NCBI GenBank assembly: GCA_905235695.1 | Contig: CAJOMW010000039.1 | Coordinates: 1-8,222, forward strand | Origin: an uncultured Clostridia bacterium | Lineage (GTDB): Bacteria; Bacillota; Clostridia; Oscillospirales; CAG-382 | DNA length: 8,222 nt | Direction: 5' to 3' | Shown here: one piece after another, positions 1 through 5,158 of the stretch | Layout: the number at the start of each line of letters is the position of its first letter | How positions within the stretch are numbered: position 1 is the first letter of the stretch | Translations under genes and position numbers: made by a program | Notes under the pieces: model-generated | Told to the model about the DNA's origin: nothing | Database searches by the model: none | What the model saw: the letters and a program-made list of their open reading frames with translations, nothing else

Positions 1-214
1 TGAGATAGGGCTTTCCGTAAGCTCGGCGTTCAATATTTTTGCAAAGACCGTTGTAAGGGAGCAGAGAATACCGTTTGAGCTGACGACGGAAGTGCCGAAC
101 GAAGTGACAATGGCGGCGATGGATGAATGTTACGAAATGCAAAAGCACCCGGAAAGGTATAAATCTTATACAGACGTTGAGCAAATGATGGAGGATATTC
201 TCGGTGAAGTATGA
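1..214 (+). CDS. dinJ: RelB/DinJ-family antitoxin, 3' part only (5' end outside window)
   Basis: This is the C-terminal part, 70 codons plus stop, of a type II antitoxin; the start lies left of the window. The open frame begins with the residues EIGLSVSSAFNIFAKTVVRE, a close match to the RelB/DinJ signature that forms the ribbon-helix-helix and dimer core, followed by IPFEL, the usual continuation in this family. Antitoxins of this kind bind their operator through the N-terminal ribbon-helix-helix and wrap the toxin with a flexible C-terminal tail; here the tail is Met- and Glu-rich and ends in LGEV. The stop TGA (212-214) overlaps the toxin reading frame by 11 bases, so the two are almost certainly cotranscribed and translationally coupled. 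Promoter and operator are not visible. The symbol is by family resemblance, not proven orthology. Confidence 0.85.
   Translation, partial: EIGLSVSSAFNIFAKTVVREQRIPFELTTEVPNEVTMAAMDECYEMQKHPERYKSYTDVEQMMEDILGEV
190..206 (+). promoter_or_regulatory. Shine-Dalgarno and GTG start of the toxin gene, inside the antitoxin gene
   Basis: GGAGG at 190-194 is followed by a 9-base spacer and GTG at 204-206. It lies within the last codons of the antitoxin. The ATG at 211 is in another frame and is stopped two codons later, so GTG 204 is the only plausible start for the toxin. Placing the toxin start inside the antitoxin end fits coupled translation with toxin made at a lower rate. Confidence 0.75.
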
Positions 215-479
215 AGTAAAGCCGTCAAGTCAGTTCAAAAAAGACGTTAAATCTGCTCAAAAGAGGGGCTATGATATCAGCAAACTAACTGCCGTAATCA
301 AAAAACTCGCCAACGGCGAAAAACTCGATGCAAAATACAAGGATCACCGTTTATCCGGCAATTACGAAAACTTTCGGGAATGTCACATTCAGCCGGATTG
401 GCTTTTGATTTACACAATTGAAGATGAGAGTTTGATTCTGTATCTTGCAAGAACCGGCTCTCACAGCGACTTATTTTAA
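204..479 (+). CDS. yafQ: YafQ-type mRNA interferase toxin (RelE/ParE superfamily)
   Basis: A complete 91-residue protein, the normal size for YafQ (about 92 residues). YafQ toxins are ribosome-dependent endoribonucleases that cut mRNA during translation and are neutralised by DinJ. The fold signature is clear: an N-terminal strand and the helix FKKDVKSAQKRGYD (11-24), the central YKDHRLSG (45-52), then ECHIQPDWLLIY (59-70) and the C-terminal LARTGSHSDLF (81-91). Residues matching those known to matter in E. coli YafQ are all present: His48, His61, Asp65, Trp66, Arg83, His87 and Phe91, so the toxin looks intact and potentially active. It follows the antitoxin with an 11-base overlap and is terminated by the hairpin at 505-544. 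GTG start chosen from the GGAGG at 190-194. No sign of truncation or frameshift. Confidence 0.92.
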   Translation: MKYEVKPSSQFKKDVKSAQKRGYDISKLTAVIKKLANGEKLDAKYKDHRLSGNYENFRECHIQPDWLLIYTIEDESLILYLARTGSHSDLF

Positions 480-500
480 AGGCCGCCGGGCATAAAGTGC

Positions 501-544
501 AAAAAAAGACTGCGTTCTCCAAAAGAGTTCGCAGTCTTTATCTT
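501..544. terminator. Bidirectional intrinsic terminator between convergent genes
   Basis: Arms AAAGACTGCG (505-514) and CGCAGTCTTT (530-539) are perfectly complementary. Inside them, after a TT/TT mismatch, CTC (517-519) pairs with GAG (525-527) around a CAAAA loop. On the + strand the stem runs into TTTATCTTTATA; on the - strand it runs into seven T (complement of A 501-507). It therefore can end both the toxin operon (+) and the PLP-enzyme operon (-), whose stop is at 558. Confidence 0.85.
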
Positions 545-557
545 TATATGTCCCCGA

Positions 558-1808
558 TTATTCTGTCTTCTCCTCAAGCGTCCTCTCAAGCGCAAACGTC
601 ACGCCTATTTTTCCGCTCTCGTAGGTAAGTCCGCCCTGCATATATACCGTGTACGGCGCTTTGCACGGCGCATCCGCCGAAAGCTCGATGGAAGAGCCCT
701 GCGTGAACGCTCCTGCCGCCATGACGACGGGTACAGCATATCCCGGCATCTCCCAAGGCTCGGGCGTCACGTGGGAATCGACCGGCGCACCCTCCTGTAT
801 GCCTTTGCAAAAGGCGAGGAGCTTTTTCTCGGTGCCGAGGCTCACGGTCTGGATTATGCAGTGTCTCTCGTCGAGCGGCTTCGGGTAGACTTCAAAGCCC
901 TCGTTTTCAAATACTTTAGCGGCGAGAAGTGCGGTCTTGAGGCTCTCTGCAACGGTATGCGGAGCATAGAACAGTCCCTTGTACATACTCTTTGTCTGTC
1001 CGAGTGTCGCTCCGCTCTCAAGTCCTATTCCCGGGCAGGTCAGCCTGTATGAAGCGAGCTCCACGGCTCTTTTTGTGCCTGCGATATATCCGCCGCACTC
1101 AGCCATTCCCCCACCGGGGTTCTTTATGAGCGAGCCTGCTATAAGGTCAGCTCCGTAGAACGTCGGCTCATGAAGGTCGCAGAACTCTCCGTAGCAGTTA
1201 TCAACCATTACAAAGACGTCCGGATTTATCCCGTGCGCCGCCTTTGCCGCCTCTCCTATTTCCTCCGCCGAGAGTGTCTTTCTGACCGCATAGCCCTTTG
1301 AGCGCTGGATAAATACGACCTTTACCGTCTTGTCCTCTCTGAGGCGCTCTTTCATTGCGTCTATGTCTATAACTCCGTCTTTCATCTGCTGCTCGGCATA
1401 TTTTACACCGAAGTCCCTAAGAGAGCCGTCGCCCTCTCTGCCCCTTATGCCTATGACTTCCTCAAGGGTATCGTAGGGCTTGCCCGTAACGGAATAGAGC
1501 GTGTCGCCCGGGCGAAGCAGTCCGAAAAGTCCCACCGCAAGGGTATGCGTGCCGGAAGTGAGGTTGTGCCGCACAAAAGCCGCCTCGCACTCGAAGACTC
1601 TCGCATATATTTCGTCGAGCATTTCCCTGCCCTTGTCGTTGTAGCCGTAGCCGGTAGTCCCTCCGAAAAAGCTGTCGGCGACCTTGAAAAAGCGGAATGC
1701 CTCCATTACCTTTTTCTGATTCTCGTAAGCAATTCTTTCTATGCGCTCAAAAGCGCCGTTTTCCTTTAAATACTTCTCCGCTTGTTCTGTTTTCTGTTCG
1801 GCTGTCAT
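558..1808 (-). CDS. PLP-dependent enzyme, methionine gamma-lyase / 'aluminium resistance' family (YnbB-like)
   Basis: A 416-residue fold-type I PLP enzyme related to cystathionine beta-lyase/methionine gamma-lyase (the family often annotated 'methionine gamma-lyase family protein' or 'aluminium resistance protein'; Bacillus YnbB is similar in size, from memory). Visible landmarks are the N-terminal GGTTGYGYND (49-58), a cofactor-phosphate loop LTSGTHT (83-89), VDNCYGEF (202-209) with Asp203 expected to pair with the pyridine nitrogen, and AGSLIKNPGGG (224-234), where Lys229 is the probable Schiff-base lysine. ESGATLGQ (264-271) and the C-terminal YMQGGLTYESGKIGV are also typical. The true reaction of this family is poorly settled; a C-S lyase role is suggested by homology only. 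Start ATG 1808 is supported by AGAGG at 1818-1822 (- strand). It lies 25 bases after the Nudix gene and is probably cotranscribed with it. A cytosolic protein; no signal or membrane segment seen. Confidence 0.9.
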   Translation of the reverse strand: MTAEQKTEQAEKYLKENGAFERIERIAYENQKKVMEAFRFFKVADSFFGGTTGYGYNDKGREMLDEIYARVFECEAAFVRHNLTSGTHTLAVGLFGLLRPGDTLYSVTGKPYDTLEEVIGIRGREGDGSLRDFGVKYAEQQMKDGVIDIDAMKERLREDKTVKVVFIQRSKGYAVRKTLSAEEIGEAAKAAHGINPDVFVMVDNCYGEFCDLHEPTFYGADLIAGSLIKNPGGGMAECGGYIAGTKRAVELASYRLTCPGIGLESGATLGQTKSMYKGLFYAPHTVAESLKTALLAAKVFENEGFEVYPKPLDERHCIIQTVSLGTEKKLLAFCKGIQEGAPVDSHVTPEPWEMPGYAVPVVMAAGAFTQGSSIELSADAPCKAPYTVYMQGGLTYESGKIGVTFALERTLEEKTE

Positions 1809-1833
1809 TATATATTTCCTCTTACCTTGTTTA

Positions 1834-2379
1834 TTAAAAAATCATCTTTTTCAGTATGGCGGTCTTCATTATAGCCGCCTGGGTTTTTGCGTCCTTTATC
1901 TCTCCGCTCAGCACCATTTTCAGCGCCTTTTCAAACGGAACCAGCTCAATGTTCAGAAACTCGTCCTCGTCCCGGTCGTCGCTCCCGAAAGTGAGTCCCT
2001 CTGCGAGAAACATATATATTACTTCCGCGCTGTATCCGGGCGACGGGTAAAGCTCGCCGAGATTCGTATATTTTTCGGCAACCGCACCGGTCTCCTCTCT
2101 CAGCTCGCGCTTGCCGCACTCTATCGGCTCCTCGCCGTTTCCGTCGCGCTTTCCGGCAGGTATCTCGAGTAAAACGTCGTCGTACGGGCGGCGGTACTGG
2201 CGTTCCATAACTATCTCGTTTTTATCGGTAAGCGGAAGGATGCAAACCCCTCCGGGGTGCTCTATGACCTCGCGGCTCGCCGTCTTTCCGTTTGGCAGCT
2301 CCACCTCGTCTTTTCTGAGATTTATTATTCTGCCCTTGTAAATATATTCTTCCTTTATCGTCTTTTCGTTCAGCTTCAC
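1834..2379 (-). CDS. Nudix hydrolase, ADP-ribose pyrophosphatase-like (NudF/YqkG type)
   Basis: A 181-residue protein of the ADP-ribose pyrophosphatase group, which hydrolyses ADP-ribose to AMP and ribose 5-phosphate. The Nudix box lies at about 76-99: Gly76, Glu83, Arg91-Glu92-Leu93, Glu95-Glu96 and Gly98, giving the metal-binding RELREETG core. Upstream are VEHP-like VIEHPGGVCILPL (38-50) and QYRRPYDD (61-68), both typical of ADP-ribose pyrophosphatases. Pro114, in YPSPGYSAE (111-119), sits about 15 residues after the box, the position used to recognise ADP-ribose specificity. One oddity is six residues rather than five between Gly76 and Glu83. The start is GTG (2377-2379) with AGGAAG at 2387-2392 and a 7-base spacer; no ATG near the N-terminus is better. 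First gene of the leftward unit, driven by the promoter at 2422-2450. Confidence 0.9.
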   Translation of the reverse strand: MKLNEKTIKEEYIYKGRIINLRKDEVELPNGKTASREVIEHPGGVCILPLTDKNEIVMERQYRRPYDDVLLEIPAGKRDGNGEEPIECGKRELREETGAVAEKYTNLGELYPSPGYSAEVIYMFLAEGLTFGSDDRDEDEFLNIELVPFEKALKMVLSGEIKDAKTQAAIMKTAILKKMIF

Positions 2380-2421
2380 TTTAGTACTTCCTTTCGGCTC
2401 AGTATTCCTTTTGTCTTACAA

Positions 2422-2450
2422 ATTTTATCACATCGGCGGTAAATTGTCAA
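2422..2450 (-). promoter_or_regulatory. Sigma-A-type promoter for the Nudix/PLP-enzyme unit
   Basis: Reading the - strand, TTGACA (2450-2445, perfect -35) is followed by a 17-base spacer and TAAAAT (2427-2422, 5 of 6 to the -10 consensus). Transcription would begin near 2415, leaving a leader of roughly 35 bases before the GTG at 2379. Found by eye; not experimentally supported. Confidence 0.75.
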
Positions 2451-2457
2451 CAGCGTG

Positions 2458-2467
2458 CGCAGCTGCG
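2458..2467. repeat. Short perfect GC-rich palindrome next to the leftward promoter
   Basis: CGCAGCTGCG is its own reverse complement and ends 8 bases upstream of the leftward -35 element, in a GC-rich patch within otherwise AT-rich spacer. It could be a protein-binding site, but a 10-base palindrome can occur by chance and no partner regulator is seen. Confidence 0.3.
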
Positions 2468-2502
2468 GCGGAAAAAGCGAACAAATATAGAATTTTAAAA
2501 GG

Positions 2503-2528
2503 GCAATTTGTGAAAAATTGCATTTTTT
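2503..2528. repeat. Inverted repeat with T-run just upstream of the rhamnose-unit promoter
   Basis: GCAATTT (2503-2509) and AAATTGC (2515-2521) are perfect complements around GTGAA, followed by ATTTTTT. The repeat ends 10 bases before the -35 at 2532, a natural place for an activator or repressor site. It resembles a weak terminator, but no + strand gene lies immediately upstream to need one. The regulatory reading is inference. Confidence 0.4.
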
Positions 2529-2531
2529 CTA

Positions 2532-2560
2532 TTTACAAAAGGATATTTATAATGTATAAT
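2532..2560 (+). promoter_or_regulatory. Strong sigma-A-type promoter for the TIM-barrel/rhaB/rhaA unit
   Basis: TTTACA (2532-2537) is followed by exactly 17 bases and a perfect TATAAT (2555-2560). Transcription should begin near 2567, leaving a leader of about 67 bases. With a near-consensus core, control probably comes from repression or catabolite control rather than a need for activation; this is inference. Confidence 0.8.
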
Positions 2561-2580
2561 GTTATATGTCTAAGTGTATG

Positions 2581-2598
2581 GGAATATTATGACATTCC
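2581..2598 (+). promoter_or_regulatory. Imperfect 18-base palindrome in the leader, possible operator
   Basis: GGAAT (2581-2585) and ATTCC (2594-2598) are perfect arms, and 14 of 18 positions agree with the reverse complement overall. It sits roughly 14-32 bases downstream of the predicted transcription start, where a bound repressor would block elongation. Alternatively it is a small leader hairpin. No regulator gene in the window is available to test the match. Confidence 0.4.
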
Positions 2599-2634
2599 AA
2601 AGTTAAAACAAAAGCAGTAAAAGGAGATTTAAAA

Positions 2635-3498
2635 ATGGCAAAATACGTTCTCAGCGCCTTCGCAGACGAGGTAACTCCCGTCTTCGATAAGCAGCTCGAA
2701 TACCTCAAAAAGCAGAACATAAAATACATAGAACCGAGAAACATAGACGGCACAAACGTTTCCTCACTCACTCTTTCTCAGGCAAAGGACGTCAAGAAGA
2801 AGCTCGATTCCTACGGCATCGGCGTTTCCTCCGTCGGCTCGCCGATCGGAAAGATCCATTTTGAGGACGATTTCGACGAGCATCTCAAGCTCCTTGAAAA
2901 CACGATAGATATTGCCGAAATATTTGAAACAAAGAACATCCGTATGTTCAGCTTTTACTGCCCGAGAGAATCCGATCCCCATGAGTTCAGGGAAAAGGTG
3001 TTCCCGTGGCTCGAAAAGCTGCTTGAAGTCGCAGAGAAGAGGAATGTGAACCTCTGCCACGAGAACGAGAAGGCGATATACGGCGAAGCTCCTGAAGACT
3101 GCCTTGAAATCATGGAGCATTTCGGCGGCAGAATGAAGAGCGTGCTCGACATGGGCAACTTTGCCTTCTGTCAGAAGAACCCCATGCTCGGCTACGAGCT
3201 TCTGCATCCGTATATCGAGTATATACACATAAAGGACTCCTACTACGACGCTAATATCGTTCCTCCCGGACAAGGCGACGGACAGATACCCGAAATACTT
3301 GCAAAATTCGACAAGTATACCGATAAGAAGGTGTTCCTCACCCTCGAACCGCACCTCACTGTGTTCAGCGGTCTCGAAAAGCTCTCGAACCTCGACGACC
3401 TCAAGGGGCAGAACAAGTTCGCCACCCCCGACGAGGCGTTCGACGTCGCAACAAGCGAGCTCAGAAAGATACTCGCAAATATCGGACAAATTGTATAG
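2635..3498 (+). CDS. Sugar (phosphate) isomerase/epimerase, AP-endonuclease-2-type TIM barrel
   Basis: A 287-residue protein of the xylose-isomerase-like/AP-endonuclease 2 (PF01261-type) TIM-barrel group, which isomerise or epimerise free or phosphorylated sugars using a divalent metal. Barrel landmarks run in order: LSAFADEV (6-13), NIKYIEPRNIDG (28-39), GIGVSSVGSPIGKI (61-74), CHENE (141-145), VLDMGNF (170-176), YIHIKDS (196-202), PPGQGDG (210-216) and LTLEPH (235-240). The likely metal set is Glu143, Asp172, His198 and Glu238, all present. The start ATG has AGGAG at 2622-2626 with an 8-base spacer. It is the first gene after the promoter at 2532-2560 and lies 131 bases ahead of the rhaB start, so a role in L-rhamnose or related deoxysugar metabolism is likely, but the substrate cannot be read from the sequence. 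It is not a RhaD aldolase and does not resemble the small mutarotase RhaM. No signal peptide, so cytosolic. Confidence 0.85.
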   Translation: MAKYVLSAFADEVTPVFDKQLEYLKKQNIKYIEPRNIDGTNVSSLTLSQAKDVKKKLDSYGIGVSSVGSPIGKIHFEDDFDEHLKLLENTIDIAEIFETKNIRMFSFYCPRESDPHEFREKVFPWLEKLLEVAEKRNVNLCHENEKAIYGEAPEDCLEIMEHFGGRMKSVLDMGNFAFCQKNPMLGYELLHPYIEYIHIKDSYYDANIVPPGQGDGQIPEILAKFDKYTDKKVFLTLEPHLTVFSGLEKLSNLDDLKGQNKFATPDEAFDVATSELRKILANIGQIV

Positions 3499-3516
3499 GG
3501 AATAAATTGATTGAAA

Positions 3517-3533
3517 ACGAGACTCCGTCTCGT
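3517..3533 (+). other. Hairpin just downstream of the TIM-barrel gene
   Basis: ACGAGAC (3517-3523) and GTCTCGT (3527-3533) pair perfectly around a TCC loop. It starts 19 bases after the TIM-barrel stop. There is no U-run after it, so a terminator is unlikely; a 3'-end stabiliser or processing structure within the operon mRNA is more plausible. Confidence 0.55.
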
Positions 3534-3536
3534 GCT

Positions 3537-3586
3537 CTCCTCAGGCCCTTTTTGAAAAAAGCTCCTGAGAACCCCAAAAGCTTTTT
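3537..3586 (+). promoter_or_regulatory. Structured spacer before rhaB with two alternative stems
   Basis: Conformation A: CTCAGG (3540-3545) with CCTGAG (3564-3569), with an inner CTTTT/AAAAG stem (3548-3552/3557-3561). Conformation B: AAAAAGCT (3556-3563) with AGCTTTTT (3579-3586), a perfect 8-base stem with a 15-base loop. A and B share bases 3557-3563, so the inner part of A and B exclude each other. CTCCT occurs at 3537-3541 and 3562-3566 and can pair with the rhaB AGGAG (3617-3621). The structure may tune rhaB/rhaA expression relative to the first gene, or may be a dispersed extragenic element. Confidence 0.4.
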
Positions 3587-3616
3587 ATGTTTTGCAGTAA
3601 ATTAAATGATTTATAT

Positions 3617-3632
3617 AGGAGAAGCTGATATG
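3617..3632 (+). promoter_or_regulatory. rhaB: Shine-Dalgarno that fixes the rhaB start
   Basis: AGGAGAA (3617-3623) with a 6-base spacer points to ATG 3630. The in-frame ATG at 3606 would add eight residues (MIYIGEAD) but has no Shine-Dalgarno, and this ribosome site would lie inside its coding part. Starting at 3630 gives MSKTLKMLAIDLG, the usual FGGY N-terminus. Confidence 0.85.
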
Positions 3633-5120
3633 AGTAAGACTTTGAAGATGCTGGCAATAGATCTTGGCGCTTCGAGCGGCAGAGGCATAGTCGGCAAATT
3701 TGACGGAAACAAGATAACCCTTGAGGAAACCCACCGCTTTACCAACGATCCCGTAAACCTCAACGGCGCGCTCTACTGGGATATGCTAAAGCTCTTTACG
3801 GAGATAAAGCACGCCATCTCAAACTGTGTGCTCTCGGAGGACAAGGACATCAGGAGCATTTCGATAGACACCTGGGGCGTCGACTTCGGATTTCTCGACG
3901 CAAGCGGTCAGCTAATAGGAAACCCATACAACTACCGCGATCCGAGGCTCACGCATGAGCTTATGAACGAGCTTTTCAGGATAATACCGAAAGAGGAGCT
4001 TTACAAGATAACGGGAACGCAGTTCCTCAACTTCAACTCCATATACCAGCTCTTCTCCTTCAAGGATCGCCCGTATATCCTCGAAAATGCAAAGGATATG
4101 CTCTTTGTGCCGGATCTGCTCAAGTACTTTCTCACCGGAACAAAGCAGACCGAATACACCATAGCTTCAACCTCTCAGCTGCTTGACGCAAAGTCGAGAA
4201 GCTGGGCGTGGGACGTCATAGACAAGCTCGGCTTCCCGAAGTCTATGTTCGGAAACATCGTTCAGCCCGGCACTTCCGCCGGAAAGCTGCTCCCGCACGT
4301 GCTTGACGAGGTTGGAAGCATCGACGCCGAGGTAATTTCCTGTGCTTCGCACGACACGGCTTCGGCAGTCGTTGCCGTCCCCTCTCAGGACGACGACTTC
4401 GTATACATTTCGAGCGGCACCTGGTCGCTCATGGGCAAGGAGATACCCGAGCCCCTCACCGGAGACCTCGCATACAAGTACGACCTCACAAACGAGGGCG
4501 GAACGGACGGCAAGATACGCTTCCTCAAGAACATCATGGGACTTTGGATAGAGCAGGAAAGCCGCCGTCAGTGGGCGAGAGAAGGCGAGAAGATATCCTT
4601 CGATGCGCTCTCCGACATGGCGATGGCATCAAAGCCGCACGCTTGCTTTATAAATCCGGACGACCTCGTATTCCAGACGCCCGGCAATATGCCCCGCCGC
4701 ATTCAGGAGTTCTGCAAGAGGACAGGGCAGTACGTTCCCGAGACAAAGGGCGAGATAGTGAGATGCATATTTGACAGCCTCGCAATGTGCTACCGCAGCA
4801 CTGTCGAGAGAATAGATGCGATAACCGGAAAGAAAGCTCCGTTTATAAACATAGTAGGCGGCGGAACGAAGGAGGTTCCCCTCTGCAAGCTGACGGCAGA
4901 CGCCTGCGGAAGACCGGTTTATACCGGTCCCGTTGAGGCGACCGCTCTCGGAAACATCGCCGTTCAGGCAATAGCCCTCGGCGAGATAAAGGACACAAAG
5001 CAGGCAAGGGAAATAATCGCAAATTCCTTTGAGATATCCTACTTTGAGCCGCACGACACGGCTATGTGGGACGAGAGCTACGAGAGATTCAAGAAGATAG
5101 TCGAAATATCAAAGCAATAA
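3630..5120 (+). CDS. rhaB: L-rhamnulokinase
   Basis: A 496-residue FGGY-family kinase (E. coli RhaB is about 489) that phosphorylates L-rhamnulose to L-rhamnulose 1-phosphate with ATP in the cytosol. In order: the N-terminal phosphate loop AIDLGASSGRGIVG (9-22), LNGALYWDM (44-52), the sugar-binding SIDTWGVDFGFLD (78-90) and YNYRDPR (100-106) that are RhaB hallmarks, CASHDTASAV (238-247) with Asp242 as the probable catalytic base, YISSGTWSLMG (259-269) opening the second ATPase domain, RFLKNIMGLWIEQE (297-310), and the adenosine-site glycine motif IVGGGTKEV (408-416). The closing EATALGNIAVQAIALG (436-451) is also family-typical. The length is complete with no broken motif. It sits between the TIM-barrel gene and rhaA, 35 bases ahead of the latter's start, and is probably expressed with both. 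Start chosen from the Shine-Dalgarno at 3617-3623. Confidence 0.96.
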   Translation: MSKTLKMLAIDLGASSGRGIVGKFDGNKITLEETHRFTNDPVNLNGALYWDMLKLFTEIKHAISNCVLSEDKDIRSISIDTWGVDFGFLDASGQLIGNPYNYRDPRLTHELMNELFRIIPKEELYKITGTQFLNFNSIYQLFSFKDRPYILENAKDMLFVPDLLKYFLTGTKQTEYTIASTSQLLDAKSRSWAWDVIDKLGFPKSMFGNIVQPGTSAGKLLPHVLDEVGSIDAEVISCASHDTASAVVAVPSQDDDFVYISSGTWSLMGKEIPEPLTGDLAYKYDLTNEGGTDGKIRFLKNIMGLWIEQESRRQWAREGEKISFDALSDMAMASKPHACFINPDDLVFQTPGNMPRRIQEFCKRTGQYVPETKGEIVRCIFDSLAMCYRSTVERIDAITGKKAPFINIVGGGTKEVPLCKLTADACGRPVYTGPVEATALGNIAVQAIALGEIKDTKQAREIIANSFEISYFEPHDTAMWDESYERFKKIVEISKQ

Positions 5121-5142
5121 ATAAAAAAATATATACACCACT

Positions 5143-5158
5143 AAGGAGGACTAAAATG
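5143..5158 (+). promoter_or_regulatory. rhaA: Strong Shine-Dalgarno that fixes the rhaA start
   Basis: AAGGAGG (5143-5149), a full match to the anti-Shine-Dalgarno core, lies 6 bases before ATG 5156. The frame stays open upstream to 5066, inside rhaB, but that 30-residue extension is basic, not family-like, and would contain this ribosome site. Confidence 0.9.

Noticed and set aside
1741..2172. Open + strand frame (143 codons) spanning the ends of the PLP-enzyme and Nudix genes
   Set aside because: It overlaps two confident genes on the other strand and has no Shine-Dalgarno or domain. A hydrophobic look at its start is a by-product of the antisense codons.
2503..2528. Reading the GCAATTT inverted repeat plus T-run as a terminator
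   Set aside because: No + strand gene precedes it; the stem is AT-rich and weak, and it sits directly before a promoter, so an operator-like role or chance is more likely.
2567..2634. Riboswitch in the leader of the sugar unit
   Set aside because: The leader is only about 67 bases, with one 5-base-arm palindrome; no known aptamer core is recognisable.
2764..3489. Long antisense open frame (241 codons) across the TIM-barrel gene
   Set aside because: It begins at a TTG with no Shine-Dalgarno, has no recognisable domain, and the opposite strand is a clear metal-dependent TIM-barrel protein. It is a codon-bias shadow.
3606..3629. Eight-codon N-terminal extension of rhaB from ATG 3606
   Set aside because: The Shine-Dalgarno for the downstream ATG lies inside it, and the family N-terminus begins at 3630.
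5066..5155. Thirty-codon N-terminal extension of rhaA overlapping the end of rhaB
   Set aside because: The extension is not RhaA-like, and AAGGAGG at 5143-5149 points to ATG 5156, which gives the normal family length.
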